Source of the DNA: Prasinococcaceae sp. CCMP 1430
Taxonomy: Eukaryota; Prasinodermophyta; Palmophyllophyceae; Prasinococcales; Prasinococcaceae
Length of the DNA stretch: 31,726 bases
NCBI GenBank assembly: GCA_013416795.1
Contig: RQSC01000030.1
Coordinates: 281,158-312,883, forward strand
Reading direction: 5' to 3'
The notes under the pieces are model-generated. The model searched no databases. It had not been told where the DNA came from and was given only the letters and a program-made list of their open reading frames with translations. The stretch's first letter is position 1. Every line of letters starts with the position of its first letter. The translations under genes were made by a program, and so were the position numbers. This document shows, one piece after another, positions 1 to 9,666 of this stretch.

Positions 1-1
1 G

Positions 2-739
2 GCGGCGGCCGCCGCGGCCGCGGACGCGGTGGGCGGCGACGCGGAGCGGGTGCAGCTCCCCCCGCTGCAGCGCGCCTCCGAGGACAAGTCGGAGGGCTCG
101 GCGGGCCTGTCCGACGATACGGCGGAGGCCCAGCCGCGAGCGCCACCCCCGAGGGCGCTGCCGAGCGGGGGGCCCAAGCGCTGCGTGCAGTGCCGGACCA
201 CGAACACGCCGATGTGGCGCGGCGGCCCGCTGGGCCCCAAGACGCTCTGCAACGCGTGCGGCATCCGACACAAGCTCAACAAGCCGCGAAGGCCCGCGGA
301 CGGCTCGCATTCCAACGCGGCGCCGCGGGCGGAGCGGAGAGCGCGCGGGCCCGGCGAGCGCCCGGCGGAAAACCCGTACGCCAAGCCCGTGCACACCGGT
401 CGCGCGCACTCGTACCGCTCGTCGCGTGGGAGCGACTCGAGCAGCGGCGGCGGCAGCGGCGCCGCGCGCTTCGGCTCGGACGGCAACTACGCCAGCGGCC
501 GCGCCAGCCGGGCGCACCCGCCGCTGCTGACCGTCGAAGACTGCACGCGGCTGTACGACCCCTCGCGCGCCATCGGCGTGCTGGGCTTCGACCGGTGGCT
601 CGAGCAGGAGCGCAGCGGGCGCTCGGCAGGGCGCTTCGCCCTGCAGGACCTGCAGCAGGTGAAGCGCGCATGCAAGGACGGCCTGGCCGACGCGGCGGCT
701 GAGGCTGCGAAGAAGCGGCCCAGAATCGACCTTCGATGA
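2..739 (+). CDS. GATA-type zinc finger protein, 5' partial
   Basis: The reading frame is open from the first bases of the window to a TGA at 737-739, so the start codon lies outside; an internal GTG at 29 is not a credible start. Cysteines at about residues 61, 64, 83 and 86 give C-x2-C-x18-C-x2-C, the spacing of plant-type GATA fingers (animal fingers usually have 17), with the family signature LCNACGIRHKLN directly after. The family binds GATA motifs in DNA and regulates transcription in the nucleus. Before the finger is a Pro/Ala-rich acidic stretch. After it comes an Arg-rich region, a Ser/Gly tract, and a conserved-looking block around 530-640 (LTVEDCTRLYDP, GFDRWLEQER) that I do not recognise, then a basic KKRPRID tail usable as a nuclear signal. 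No intron is visible in the part seen. Target genes cannot be inferred. Confidence 0.9.
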   Translation, partial: AAAAAAADAVGGDAERVQLPPLQRASEDKSEGSAGLSDDTAEAQPRAPPPRALPSGGPKRCVQCRTTNTPMWRGGPLGPKTLCNACGIRHKLNKPRRPADGSHSNAAPRAERRARGPGERPAENPYAKPVHTGRAHSYRSSRGSDSSSGGGSGAARFGSDGNYASGRASRAHPPLLTVEDCTRLYDPSRAIGVLGFDRWLEQERSGRSAGRFALQDLQQVKRACKDGLADAAAEAAKKRPRIDLR

Positions 740-1267
740 GAGCAACGTTAGCCCCCAACGGCGGGCCGGGGCGGGCGGACGTTCCGCCCCGACGGCCAGC
801 CGCCACGGCCGGGCATGTGCACTGTGTAGAATAGGCCGACAGCCCCCGCGCGCGCCGCCGACTGTACCATGCTGCTCTCGGCACGGCGGCGCGCAGACGG
901 GACTCCGCTCGGCGGCCAACTCTTGTCATACGACCCTCCGCTCGACGCCACGCGACGGTCTGGGCTATCTCTATTCCTGTCTCCTTCCTTTTGTTGTACC
1001 CTGGGGCGGCGGGCGAGCGAGCAATCGCGCCCCGCCGCCCAGCCCCCTGCGGGGGTGCGCCCCTCGCCCGTCTCCCGGCAGAACTCCCGGAGCGCCGCGG
1101 CGACCCCGCGGGGGCGCTCACCCGCCCCCGCCCACCCGGCGACCGCGTGCCCGCGCGCCGCCGATGTAGTGTACAGTCGTAAGTTAAACAGCCGCAGAAT
1201 GCTGCATATTATGTCAGAGCGTGACGACGTCCGCCACGCCGGGCGTGCAGAGCGCGCGCGCGGCCGT
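740..1267. other. convergent 3' intergenic region
   Basis: This stretch lies between two genes that end toward each other and should hold both 3' UTRs and poly(A) sites. I see no reading frame with family features, no RNA gene and no clear terminator. Long frames that cross it on either strand have the Arg/Pro/Ala composition typical of antisense reads in GC-rich DNA. Confidence 0.5.
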
Positions 1268-2019
1268 CTACAGCATGGCGACGCCACGGTCGATGGCCTC
1301 GACGAGCTCCGGGAAGGGCGGGCTGAAGAAGTGATCGCCAGTCGGCTGCTCGATGTACCAATGCGCGGTGTCGGCGCCTTTCTCTGCGTCTGGAGTGAGC
1401 TCAAGGGCGCTCGCGACCTTGCGCTGGGCACCCACGGGCACGAGGGTATCCAGCCGGCCCGCGAACTGCACCACGAAGCCGCAGTTGGAGCGAATGCGCG
1501 CCCAATCGAAAGGCCTCGAGAAGTACCCGCTCGCGCGCTCGAGCTCGTCGCCGAGGTCGTCGTCGTAGCCTGCGACGAGAACGAGGCCCGCCAGGCGCGT
1601 TTGCTCTGCCACGCGCAGCGCGGCCGCCGCACCGCTGCTGTGGCCCACCAGCACTGTGCCAGCGCCCGCGCCCAGCTCGTTCGTGATGAATGGGACCCAG
1701 ATGCTCTCACGTGCACGCAGCGGATCCGGCATGCCGCCCTGACAGGCGGGCGGGCGGGCGGACGGGCGCGTGCGCTTGTCAGCCGCTGGGCGGCGAACCT
1801 GCCCACGCGAACAAAGGTGCCGTGCGCCAGGGCGGCGCGCTCCGGTCGCGCGGGCGGGCAGGCGGGCGCGCACCCGCGCACCTCGGGCATCCGGACAGTG
1901 TATCCCGCGCCCTGCAGCGCGCGCTCCGCCCAGCCGTAGAAGTTCGACCCGCGGATGCACCCGCCGCCGCCGTTCCCCGGCACGATGGCCACCTCCGGTT
2001 TGCGCCCCGCGCCCTCCAT
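1268..2019 (-). CDS. RBBP9-like serine hydrolase (alpha/beta hydrolase), two exons
   Basis: Model: complement(1268..1738, 1882..2019), 202 residues, close to the family's usual 185-200. The start at 2019 places the family's opening motif VPGNGGGG at residues 13-20, as in RBBP9/YdeN proteins. The intron 1739-1881 (143 nt, GTGCGC...CTGTCAG) joins phase 0 to phase 0 and restores the family motif MPDPLRARESIWVPF. Exon 2 carries the nucleophile elbow GHSSGA (Ser), the typical ERASGYFSRPFDW segment, a late Asp in GRLDTLVP and a His in TGDHFF, which complete a Ser-Asp-His triad. The family hydrolyses small ester or peptide-like substrates in the cytosol; the physiological substrate is unsettled. A coiled-coil-like frame upstream (2020-2761) may be a 5' extension broken by a frameshift and is listed separately. 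Confidence 0.85.
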
Positions 2020-2761
2020 GCGCGCGCGGGCGCGGCGCAGCCTCGCGCTCGCGCCCCATCGCCTCTGCGGCGTCGGCGCGCGCGCGCGCGGCCGCCGCCG
2101 ACAGCTCGGCGCCCTCGTTGCGCAGGCGCTGCACCTCCGCCGCCATCGACTGCCCGGTGGTGTGCGCGTCTTCCAGGGCGCGCTCCAGCCACGCGTTGTC
2201 GAGCTGTGCCGCCGCCGCCACCTGCGCCTTGGCGGCACCCCTCGCCCACGCGGACGCAGGCAGACTCCCCGTGGCGACCCCAGCTGAGAGCACAGCGCGC
2301 CGCACGGCGCGCGGCGCCGCCGCCGAACGCAGCGCCCCCGCCGGCACTTTTGCGGCGGGAGAGCAGCGCGAGGCGGCTGAGTACCCCCACGGCGCCCTCT
2401 TAGGCCTGGCCGTAGCGCTGCTGGCCCCCGCCCTCTGTTTCCTCCTCCTCGCGGCGTCCTCCGTGGCCTCCCCCGCTTCCGCGCCCTCCTTTCCCCCGGC
2501 ACCCGCATCCGCTGCGTGCGCGGCCGTCGCGCCCAGCTCGACGACCACGGAGCGCTTTGCCTTGGGAGTCGACTTGCGCGGCACGACCACCACGCCCGGC
2601 GCCGCCGCCGCGGATCGCGAGGCCGTTCCGATGCGACGCCGCACAATTGCAATTCGGAATCGGAATCGGCAGCCGCAAGGCGGTGCCCCCCAGACACAGC
2701 CGAGGAAATGGAAAACCCCGTCGACGACAATCATACTGTAACCCAAACCCTTCGCGTCCAT
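2020..2761 (-). other. possible coding extension or leader upstream of the hydrolase, in another frame
   Basis: Upstream of the hydrolase start one frame stays open from 2761. Near 2060-2240 it reads like genuine protein: an Ala/Glu/Arg heptad-like helix containing DNAWLERALEDAH and MAAEVQRLRNEGAEL, ending in AEAMGRERE. It is one frame away from the hydrolase start, and no GT...AG pair that would join the two is visible between them. Either a one-base error in the GC-rich stretch 2020-2060 splits one longer protein, or this is 5' UTR that happens to be open. The part beyond 2500 is less protein-like. Confidence 0.35.
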
Positions 2762-3309
2762 ATTTCAGGTAGGGTTCATAATCGAACTCGCGCAATGCGG
2801 GGTGCTCATCACTATGTTTTTCCCCGTTTGTTCGTTCGACTGTGGATGACGTAAGCTGCTGCTGCCGAGCGCAGATGCCGATTCCGATTGGCCCGACGAT
2901 TGCTGTGCTGATTTGGACGTGCGGGGCAGCAGCGTTTGGGTTGGGGCGCCGCGCGCGCGCGCCACCCGAGCGCCCGGTCAGGGCGTTCTGACGTGATTTT
3001 GAGGGTGGACCCTGATAGTAACCCGAACCCGAACCGCCGCGCGAGCGCGCAAGATGGCTGACGGCCACGACGTGAGTCTCAAGTACGCCACCTCGACCCT
3101 ACCGACTCGTTAAAAGTGTGTGTGCGTGGCAGAGGGGCGGGAAGGGGGTGGGGCGCCATAGGGCGCGCGGCGATCGCGCCCGCGGGAAGACCCCGCGCGC
3201 AATCCACGGCCGAGCCGTGCAGAGGCGGGCCTCGAGCGAGCGGCGCGGGCGTGAGAGGGCGTGAGAGGGCGCGGGCGCGGGCGCGGGCTGCGGCAGCCGG
3301 TTCCGTACC
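2762..3309. promoter_or_regulatory. divergent intergenic region between hydrolase and UDP-sugar pyrophosphorylase
   Basis: The two flanking genes point away from each other, so this region should hold both promoters; the half 2760-3000 is less GC-rich than its surroundings. On the plus strand an ATG at 3054 opens a 19-codon frame, and its seventh and eighth codons read GTGAGT, a classical splice donor. It could be an upstream ORF or a leader exon of the pyrophosphorylase. The CAG at 3296-3298 is out of phase for a coding join, so an untranslated leader intron is the better reading. No other element is recognisable. Confidence 0.4.
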
Positions 3310-5561
3310 ATGGCGACGAAGCTCGTGAAGGCACCGACCATCAAGCAGGACGCGCAGAACACCGCCAAGCTCCCGAGCTCCTTCGCGCACGATGCGATCT
3401 TCATGTCCAACTTCCGCAAGCTCTTCGGCCCCGAAACGCAGGGCCTCGTCGCCGACCTGATCAACGCCGGCCAGGAGCACCTCTTCGACGACTGGGAGCA
3501 GGCGGGCAGCTCCGACGACGTCATGAAGAAGTATCTGGCCGTGCAGCTGAAGAGGCTCAACAAGACCTATCCCGGCGGGCTGGTGGCGTACATCAACAGG
3601 GTGCGCTGCGCGCGCGCGTGGGTGCGGGGCGGGCGGGCGGCCCCGCGCGCCCGCGCAGCCGCAACTGGCAGCGCCGCCGCCACGCCTGCGCGACAGATGC
3701 GCCCGCCGACTCGAGCATGGCTGTTGGCGCTCGGGCGAAGGGCGGCGCGCCGAGCCTGGCCGTGTGACGTGGCATGCGCCCAAGTGGCGGGCCGCGCGTG
3801 CGCATCGCGTGCTGCTGACACGCGCCACTCGCCGCGCCGCCGCTCTCACCTGCCCGCCCGCCCGCCCGCCCGCCCAACCTGCCCCGTGCACTCATTCCGC
3901 CCTTCCGACTGCGATGACGACAGGCGAAGGTGCTGCTCGCCGAGGCGCGCGACGGCGTCAACCCTTTCATGGGGTGCACGCCGTCGGTGCCCGAGGGCGT
4001 CAACCTCAAGTTTGGCGACGCCGATTTCGAGCGCTATGAGCAGCTCGGCCTGAGCGCCGCGAACGAGACGGTCTACGTGCTCGTCGCGGGAGGGCTCGGC
4101 GAACGCCTGGGCTTCTCCGGCATCAAGGTCGCGCTGCCGGTTGAGTCAACCACCTGCATCACCTACCTCCAGACGTACTGCGACGCCATCAAGGCGCTGC
4201 AGGACAAGTCCAACGCGCTCAAGGGCGAGTCGCGCAAGTGCCAGCTCGCAATTATGACCAGCGGGGACACGCACGCCAGGACCAAGGCTCTGCTCGAGGA
4301 GAACGGCTTCTTCTCGCTCGAGCCGGAGCAGGTGGTGCTCATGATGCAGGAGAAGGTGGCGTGCCTGGCAGATAACGACGCGCGCCTGGCGCTTGACATC
4401 GAGGACATCGACGACGACCCTTCCACCGTCGTGATGACCAAGCCCCACGGCCATGGTGACGTGCACCAGCTGATCGCCCAAACTGGGCTGGCCAAGCAGT
4501 GGGTGGCAGGCGGCTTCAAGTGGCTTGTCTTCTTCCAGGACACAAACGCGCTGGCCTTCCGCGCCCTGCCCTCGGCGATCGGCGTGTCGATCGACAGGAG
4601 CTTCGATGTCAACTCGATGACGGTGCCGCGCAAGGCCAAGGAGGCCATCGGCGCCATTACCAAGCTCACCAAGGAGGACGGCTCCTCGATGGTGATTAAC
4701 GTCGAGTACAACCAGCTCGACCCCATGCTGCGCGCGACCACCTACCCCAAGGGCGACGTCAATGACTCCACCGGCTACTCGCCCTTTCCCGGCAACATCA
4801 ACCAGCTGGTGATGAAGCTCGGCCCGTACTGCGAGACGCTCGAGCGCACCGGCGGTCAGATCGCCGAGTTCGTCAACCCCAAGTACACTGACGACACGAA
4901 GACGAAGTTCAAGAAGCCCACGCGCCTCGAGTGCATGATGCAGGACTACCCCAAGGCTGTGCCCAACGCCAACGTGGGCTTCACCTCGATGGCCGGATGG
5001 GCGGCGTACTCGCCTGTCAAGAACAACATCGCGGACGCCGCAAAGAAGGCCGCCTCGGGAAACCCCGCGCACGGCGCCTTCTCGGGGGAGCTGGACATGT
5101 ACGCGTGCAACGTGCGTATGTTCAACGAGGTCGATGGCGTCTCAGTCGATGGCCCGCACAACATCAAACTGCAGACGGCCGGCAACGTGAGGGTGCAGAT
5201 TCCCGCGCGCGTGGTGTACGATGCGGCATTCGCGAGCACCCTGGGCGACCTCAAGGCGAAACTGGGCAAGGTCAAGGTGTGCAAGGGCTCTACGCTCATT
5301 CTGCAGGGCGAGGGCATCGAGCTCAAGAACTTGTTCCTCAACGGCTCGCTGAAGATCAAGGCGTGCCCGGGTGCCAAGGTGGTTGTGGACGGCCTGCGCG
5401 TCAAGAACCACATGTACAAGTGGAGCGGCGTGGAGTCCATCAAGAGGGGTGAGGACGTGCCAGAGATTACCGCCATTCGCGGCTTCACGGTAGCGCCTTT
5501 CGACGGCCCCGTGCTCGAGTTCAGCCGGCCCGGCGAGTACGTCGTCACCGAGCTCCCCTAG
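3310..5561 (+). CDS. USP: UDP-sugar pyrophosphorylase, two exons
   Basis: Model: join(3310..3600, 3924..5561), 642 residues (plant enzymes are about 610). The enzyme converts broad-specificity sugar-1-phosphates plus UTP to UDP-sugars and PPi in the cytosol, feeding polysaccharide and glycoconjugate synthesis. Exon 1 carries the N-terminal helical part, ending at YPGGLVAYINR. The intron (323 nt, GTGCGC...GACGACAG) joins in phase 0 to AKVLLAEARDGVNPF, a contiguous family segment. Exon 2 has the nucleotide-binding loop VAGGLGERLG, then KVALP, QEKVACLADNDARLAL, KPHGHGDVH, FFQDTN, the uridine/sugar-site block INVEYNQLDP, SPFPGNINQL, and LECMMQDYP. A C-terminal left-handed beta-helix follows (LILQGEGIELKNL and similar). 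All core motifs are present, so it should be active. It ends 87 bp from the convergent ankyrin gene. Confidence 0.95.
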
Positions 5562-5648
5562 CTGCGTAATCGACGGGCCGTATGCGGAGTAGAGCAAAGG
5601 TTACAGGAATCGGTGTGTGCTGTGTGTGTTTGATGCGCCCCACGCGCG

Positions 5649-7157
5649 TCACCCGCTGCCGAAAGGCGCGAAGAGGTCTTTCTTTGCCTGCAGACCGTAC
5701 TTGGCCATGAAATTGCTCTGCCAGCGCCGTTTGTCGTTTCGCTTGGCCGTGAACTTGCGGCTCTCGTCAGAGTCGCCCAGCACTCCGGGGCTGCCGCCCG
5801 CGCCGGCCATACCCGCGCGGTCGAGGCGCAGCTGCGCCTCGACCTGCTCTCGCACCTCGTCGGCGGAGGGGGTCGCCAGGCGCATACTCCCTGTTCCGTG
5901 CTGCTGCAATCTCACCGCCATCGCAGGCGGCATCGGCAGCGGCGCCGTGCGCGGTCCGAGCGGCGGCGGCGACGACAATGGTGGCTGAGGCTCTCGTTGG
6001 TACGTCGGACGGCTGCCGCCACCGCTCGCGGCGCTGCCGTTGCCGACGGCGGCGCCTGGGCCCGCCCCGACGCTCGCACTCTGGTGCTGCCGGCGCACGA
6101 ACCTGCCGCTGGGCGATCCCCCCGACTCGGGCCTCGACGGTGAACGCGAGGCCGGCTGCGAGCAGGCCTGCGAGCCAGCCTGCGATGACGCGTGCGAGCT
6201 GCTGCGCGCTCGCACCGAGGGCGGGCGGTTGGCAGGCCTGTGCGTGGGCGTGGGCGCCAGGCGGTGCCTGACGCTCGCCTTGGGCGCCACCTCAGCGGGC
6301 ACCGCGCCAGCAGCGTTGCGCGCGTCCCGGTCGGCCCCGGCGTCGAGCAGCACATCTATCGTGCCCATGCCGCCTGCGAGGGCCGCGAAGTGGAGCGGTG
6401 TGTCGCCTCGCTCAGTGCACGCGCTCGCGGGTGCGCCACGCGCCAGCAGGTCACCCACCACCTCGGCTGCACCGCGTCGCGCGGCGGCGTGCAGCGGCGT
6501 GTAGCCCGCGCTGTCACGGGCGCCAACGTTGGCGCCGGCTAGCACAAGCGCTCGCACACAGGTCCTCTGCGCATTGCCCGCCGCCCAGTGAAGCGGTGTC
6601 TTGCCATCTTCGTCACGCGCATCTACCTCAGCGTTCGCCTCGAGAAGCTCGACGAGCGCCTATGTGCGCCCGCACGCGCATGCGCACGTTCGTGTGTGGC
6701 ATTGCGCGGTCAGCACACTTCGTCAGGCCATCGCTCGCGCGCGGACTGGCGCGGAGGACCGCCCGCCCCCTTTCCGCACACCTGCTCCCGCGCACTAGGA
6801 CGTCCACGAACGCTCGCACGCCGGTTCCGTGCGTACCTCCTCGGCGCCGCGCGTTGCTGCGTAATGCAGTGGTGTTGCGCCGGCGGCGTCGCGCACCCCG
6901 TGCGACGCGCCCGCGGCGAGCAGCTCTCGCGCAGCGGCAGCATGGCCGCCTTCGACGGCGGCGTGCAGCGGTGCCTCGGCCATCATCCCCTTCGAGGGCG
7001 CGCCTGCCAGCTCCACGGTGCCCCGCGCCCCCGCGCTCGTGCACGTAGCCCCAAGCAGCCTTGCGAGCCTCGCGGCGTCGCCCGCAGCGGCCGCCGCATG
7101 CACTGCGGCTGCGGCGCGCCGCCCGTCCTCGCCGCCGTCCGGAGCCACGCCCGGCAT
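5649..7157 (-). CDS. ankyrin repeat protein with basic C-terminal tail, two exons
   Basis: Model: complement(5649..6659, 6837..7157), 443 residues. The start at 7157 (MPGVAPDGGEDG) is the last ATG before the first repeat. Six ankyrin repeats can be read. The first is weak; the next five carry PLHAA, PLHYAA, PLHWAA, PLHAAA and PLHFAA cores. The intron 6660-6836 (177 nt, GTACGC...CATAG, phase 0) splits the third repeat; joining it gives RGAEE-ALVELLEANAEVD, a perfect repeat. After residue about 210 comes a long Ser/Pro/Arg-rich disordered stretch, then a short conserved-looking end, SDESRKFTAKRNDKRRWQ followed by SNFMAKYGLQAKKDLF, which may be a binding motif. Ankyrin repeats mediate protein-protein contacts; partner and location are unknown. 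Confidence 0.85.
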
Positions 7158-7776
7158 GCGCCGCTGGCGCCGCCGCGCGGCGCAGCTTGCGGGCGCGGCG
7201 CCTCTCGGCGCGCGTGTGGCGTATTCGCAAGTGCACGTGGGTTCGTGGGACATGCAGGGCAAGGGCGAGGATGCGGGAGGGGGAGGGGGGAGGCGCGAGG
7301 ACGGAGGTGACACCCTCTCGCGGAGTCTACCAAGCCTCATGGGCGCAGCCGCGCGTCGCGATCCCAAATTGACCGCCCGAGCAAAAGCTGCACACACCTG
7401 CGGCGGGGGAACTGGGAAGAGAGCCTTCAATTCGACAAAATGATGAAAGTAAACCCTGGGAGCCGCAGCACGGCCCCTAAAGGAGCGCGTGGCCCCCGCC
7501 AGACCCAACCCGAGCGCGAACCAGGCAGCCGGTGGCAGGCGAACGCACAGGCGCCTCCGTCGCTCAGAGAAGACAGGCATCGACGGCAGCGCGCCGCGAG
7601 TGCGGAGAGGACGTGACTCGTTACAACGTGGAGCCGCGCGCGCGCGTGGTTGGCGGGTTGCTGGCGGGTGGAGTCGGGGTCGTTGCGGCGCCTCGTGCGG
7701 AGTGCACGCGTGCGCGCCGCGGCGAAGTGGCGGAGATGTGGAGAGGCGACGGCTGGTCGCGATGCGCCTCGATGGC
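7158..7776. other. intergenic region between two minus-strand genes
   Basis: This should hold the promoter of the ankyrin gene to the left and the 3' UTR of the small gene to the right. It contains a purine tract with G-runs around 7275-7291. Frames open on the minus strand here run into the ankyrin gene without protein-like features, and I found no RNA gene. Confidence 0.4.
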
Positions 7777-8809
7777 TCACATCTTGCTGGCGGCGACGAG
7801 GCAGCCAACGCCGAAGGCCGCGCACGAGACGGTGTTGGCGATGGCCATCTCCTTCTTGAACTGGCCCTTGGACTGCTGGTCCCACATCAGGAGGGGCGCG
7901 GTGAGCCACCACGCGGCCTGCGCCTGCAGGCCGCGCTTGGTCGGGTTCTCCGAGGCCGCGGCTGCCATCAACGCCCCGCCGGCGAGGGCATGGCCGCAGA
8001 ACTTGAGCTGCGAGTTGGTGTTGCCATCGCTGCGCGTGGGTGAAGGGTAGCGCGACTGTCAGCACGTAGCGCGGGCGGCCCGCGCGGGCGATGCGGCGGG
8101 GCGCACGTACGTCCAGTACATCTTGCGGCACGTCTCCGGCATGAGCAGGCACTGCGCCGAGTAACCAGCCGCGCCAACGGCGGTAGCCTTGCACATGAAC
8201 TTGCCATCGATGGTCTGAGAGAGAGTCGCAGCGATAGCAGCGGTGTCGATGACGACGGTGACACCAGCGACGAAGGCGTGCGGGGGCACCGGCAGCACGT
8301 TGCCGCGCGGGATCGCAGCGCGCCGCGTCAGCGGCGGGCGCGAGGCGCCAGCGCGCGCGCGCGCGATCGGCGCAGCAACGCACCACCATGGTCGCGGGCG
8401 AAAGGAGGCAGAGGAGGGTGCGCAGGCGGATCGGGTGCTGTGCCGGCGCGTTGAAAGTGCGGAGTGCCGCCGCAGCCTTCGGGTGGCGGTGGGAGAGGGG
8501 GCACACTCTTGCCGAGGGGCGCCTCGCAGTCCGCGCCCGCCGGGGCCGCCCCTCGCGGCATCTTCCGGGGCCGCTCCCGCACACAGAGACGCGCGCCGGC
8601 GGTTACAGCGAGCGCGGCGTCGCGCGGCGCGTCCGCGCGGCGCACCCACGCACCTCCTCGTCACGCTTGCGCTTCGCCGCCCCCGCCTCCGGCTCGTCGT
8701 CGAGCAGCTCATCCTCCTCCTCTTCGTCCTCCACCTCCTCCTTGACCTCGGGCGCCGGCTCCGGCTCCGGCTCCGGCTTGCGCTCCTCGTCGTCGCCTGC
8801 TTCGGCCAT
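7777..8809 (-). CDS. small protein with acidic head and hydrophobic membrane-like domain, three exons, unknown function
   Basis: Model: complement(7777..8029, 8111..8214, 8654..8809), 170 residues. Exon 1 (MAEAGDDEERK...) is 52 residues, very acidic, and ends with a basic KRKR patch. Exon 2 starts after a good pyrimidine tract (GACTCTCTCAG) at TIDGKFMCKATAVG. Exon 3 continues DGNTNSQLKFCGHALAGG. The second intron (81 nt, GTACGT...GCGCAG) joins phase 2 to phase 2 and is convincing; the first (439 nt, GTGCGT donor) is in phase but less certain. Exons 2-3 hold about four hydrophobic stretches separated by charged loops (MPETCRKMYW, DQQSKGQFKKEM), suggesting a small multi-pass membrane protein. 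I do not recognise the family. The reading just upstream of exon 2 (VTVVIDTAAIAATLSQ) is also hydrophobic and could belong to an alternative first exon. Confidence 0.5.
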
Positions 8810-8924
8810 CGCTCCGCGCGGCGCCCGCCCGGCGCGGCCCGGCCGAGGGTCACGCGCGCAACCCCCTCGCTCGAGGCCTGCGCGCAGCGCCGCTCCCCCC
8901 AACCGCCGACGCCTATCCAAAAAG

Positions 8925-9666
8925 CCCTTCTTTTTTTTCCTCGCGTTTTGACGTACAGTATGTACTACGGCACGCGCGGGCCTTTCGCGGGTCCCTTCGA
9001 GAAAAAAAGATGCCCCGAGGTCAAACGAGGTGGATGGAGCCGGGGTCGCCCGACGACGCACACTCAAACAAATCAAAAATCAAAATAAAAATAAATAAAT
9101 ATTGTCCATCAAAACAACGCTTCAGTAGTACTACACTGTCTGTACGTGCAATAAAAGTAAAATCGAAATAAAAATCAAAATCAAAATCAAAATCAAAATA
9201 AACGTGAAAAATCATGCAATACTGTACGTGCAATAAAAACAAAATAAAAATAAAATAAAAAAAAAACATGAAAAATCCTCGCCCATCGCCGCCCTTGCGC
9301 GAGCGTCGCCGTCGCCACCGCCATCCGACGACAAGGCGATCAAAAATCAAAAACAAAAACAAAAACGTAAAAAAAAAAAAAAAAAACGTCCGATCCGGCG
9401 GTCGGTTGGCGGTTGGGCCGCCGCGCGCGGCGCGCGCGCGCGGAGCCGCGATAATTTTTATTTTTATTTTTATTATTATTTTAAAGTACGTACTTTTATT
9501 GCACGCACAGACAGTGTATTGTATTTTCGGATGGTGATGGAGACGGTTGTTGGCGATGATTGTGTCCTGCAACTTTATTTTGATTTGATTTGATTTTATT
9601 TCCGGATGGTGATGGTGATTTTATTTGTTGGTGATGGCGCCTCTTTTTGATTTTGATTTTTTTAAA
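8925..9666. repeat. AT-rich, repeat-filled island with a 28-bp inverted repeat
   Basis: In a window of roughly 65-70% GC this stretch is dominated by AAAAT/AAATC runs on the left and ATTTT/GATTT runs on the right. Arms 9132-9159 and 9491-9518 are inverted copies, 27 of 28 bases matching (TACACTGTCTGTACGTGCAA in the left arm). A 17-bp direct copy of part of the arm (CTGTACGTGCAATAAAA) occurs at 9140 and again at 9222. A second direct repeat, CGGATGGTGATGG, occurs at 9529 and 9603. AATAAA motifs are frequent on both strands. It could be a non-autonomous inverted-repeat element, or a two-way 3'-end and nucleosome-free spacer. It encodes no transposase. Confidence 0.7.

Noticed and set aside
276-1121. 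Long minus-strand frame over the GATA gene
   Set aside because: Arg/Ala/Pro-rich composition without motifs; it lies antisense to a clear zinc-finger gene, as expected in GC-rich DNA.
1770-2741. Long plus-strand frames over the hydrolase gene
   Set aside because: They are antisense to the RBBP9-like exon and have no domain features.
9132-9518. CRISPR array or tRNA in the AT-rich island
   Set aside because: There are only two inverted arms and irregular short repeats, no regular spacers, and no cloverleaf.
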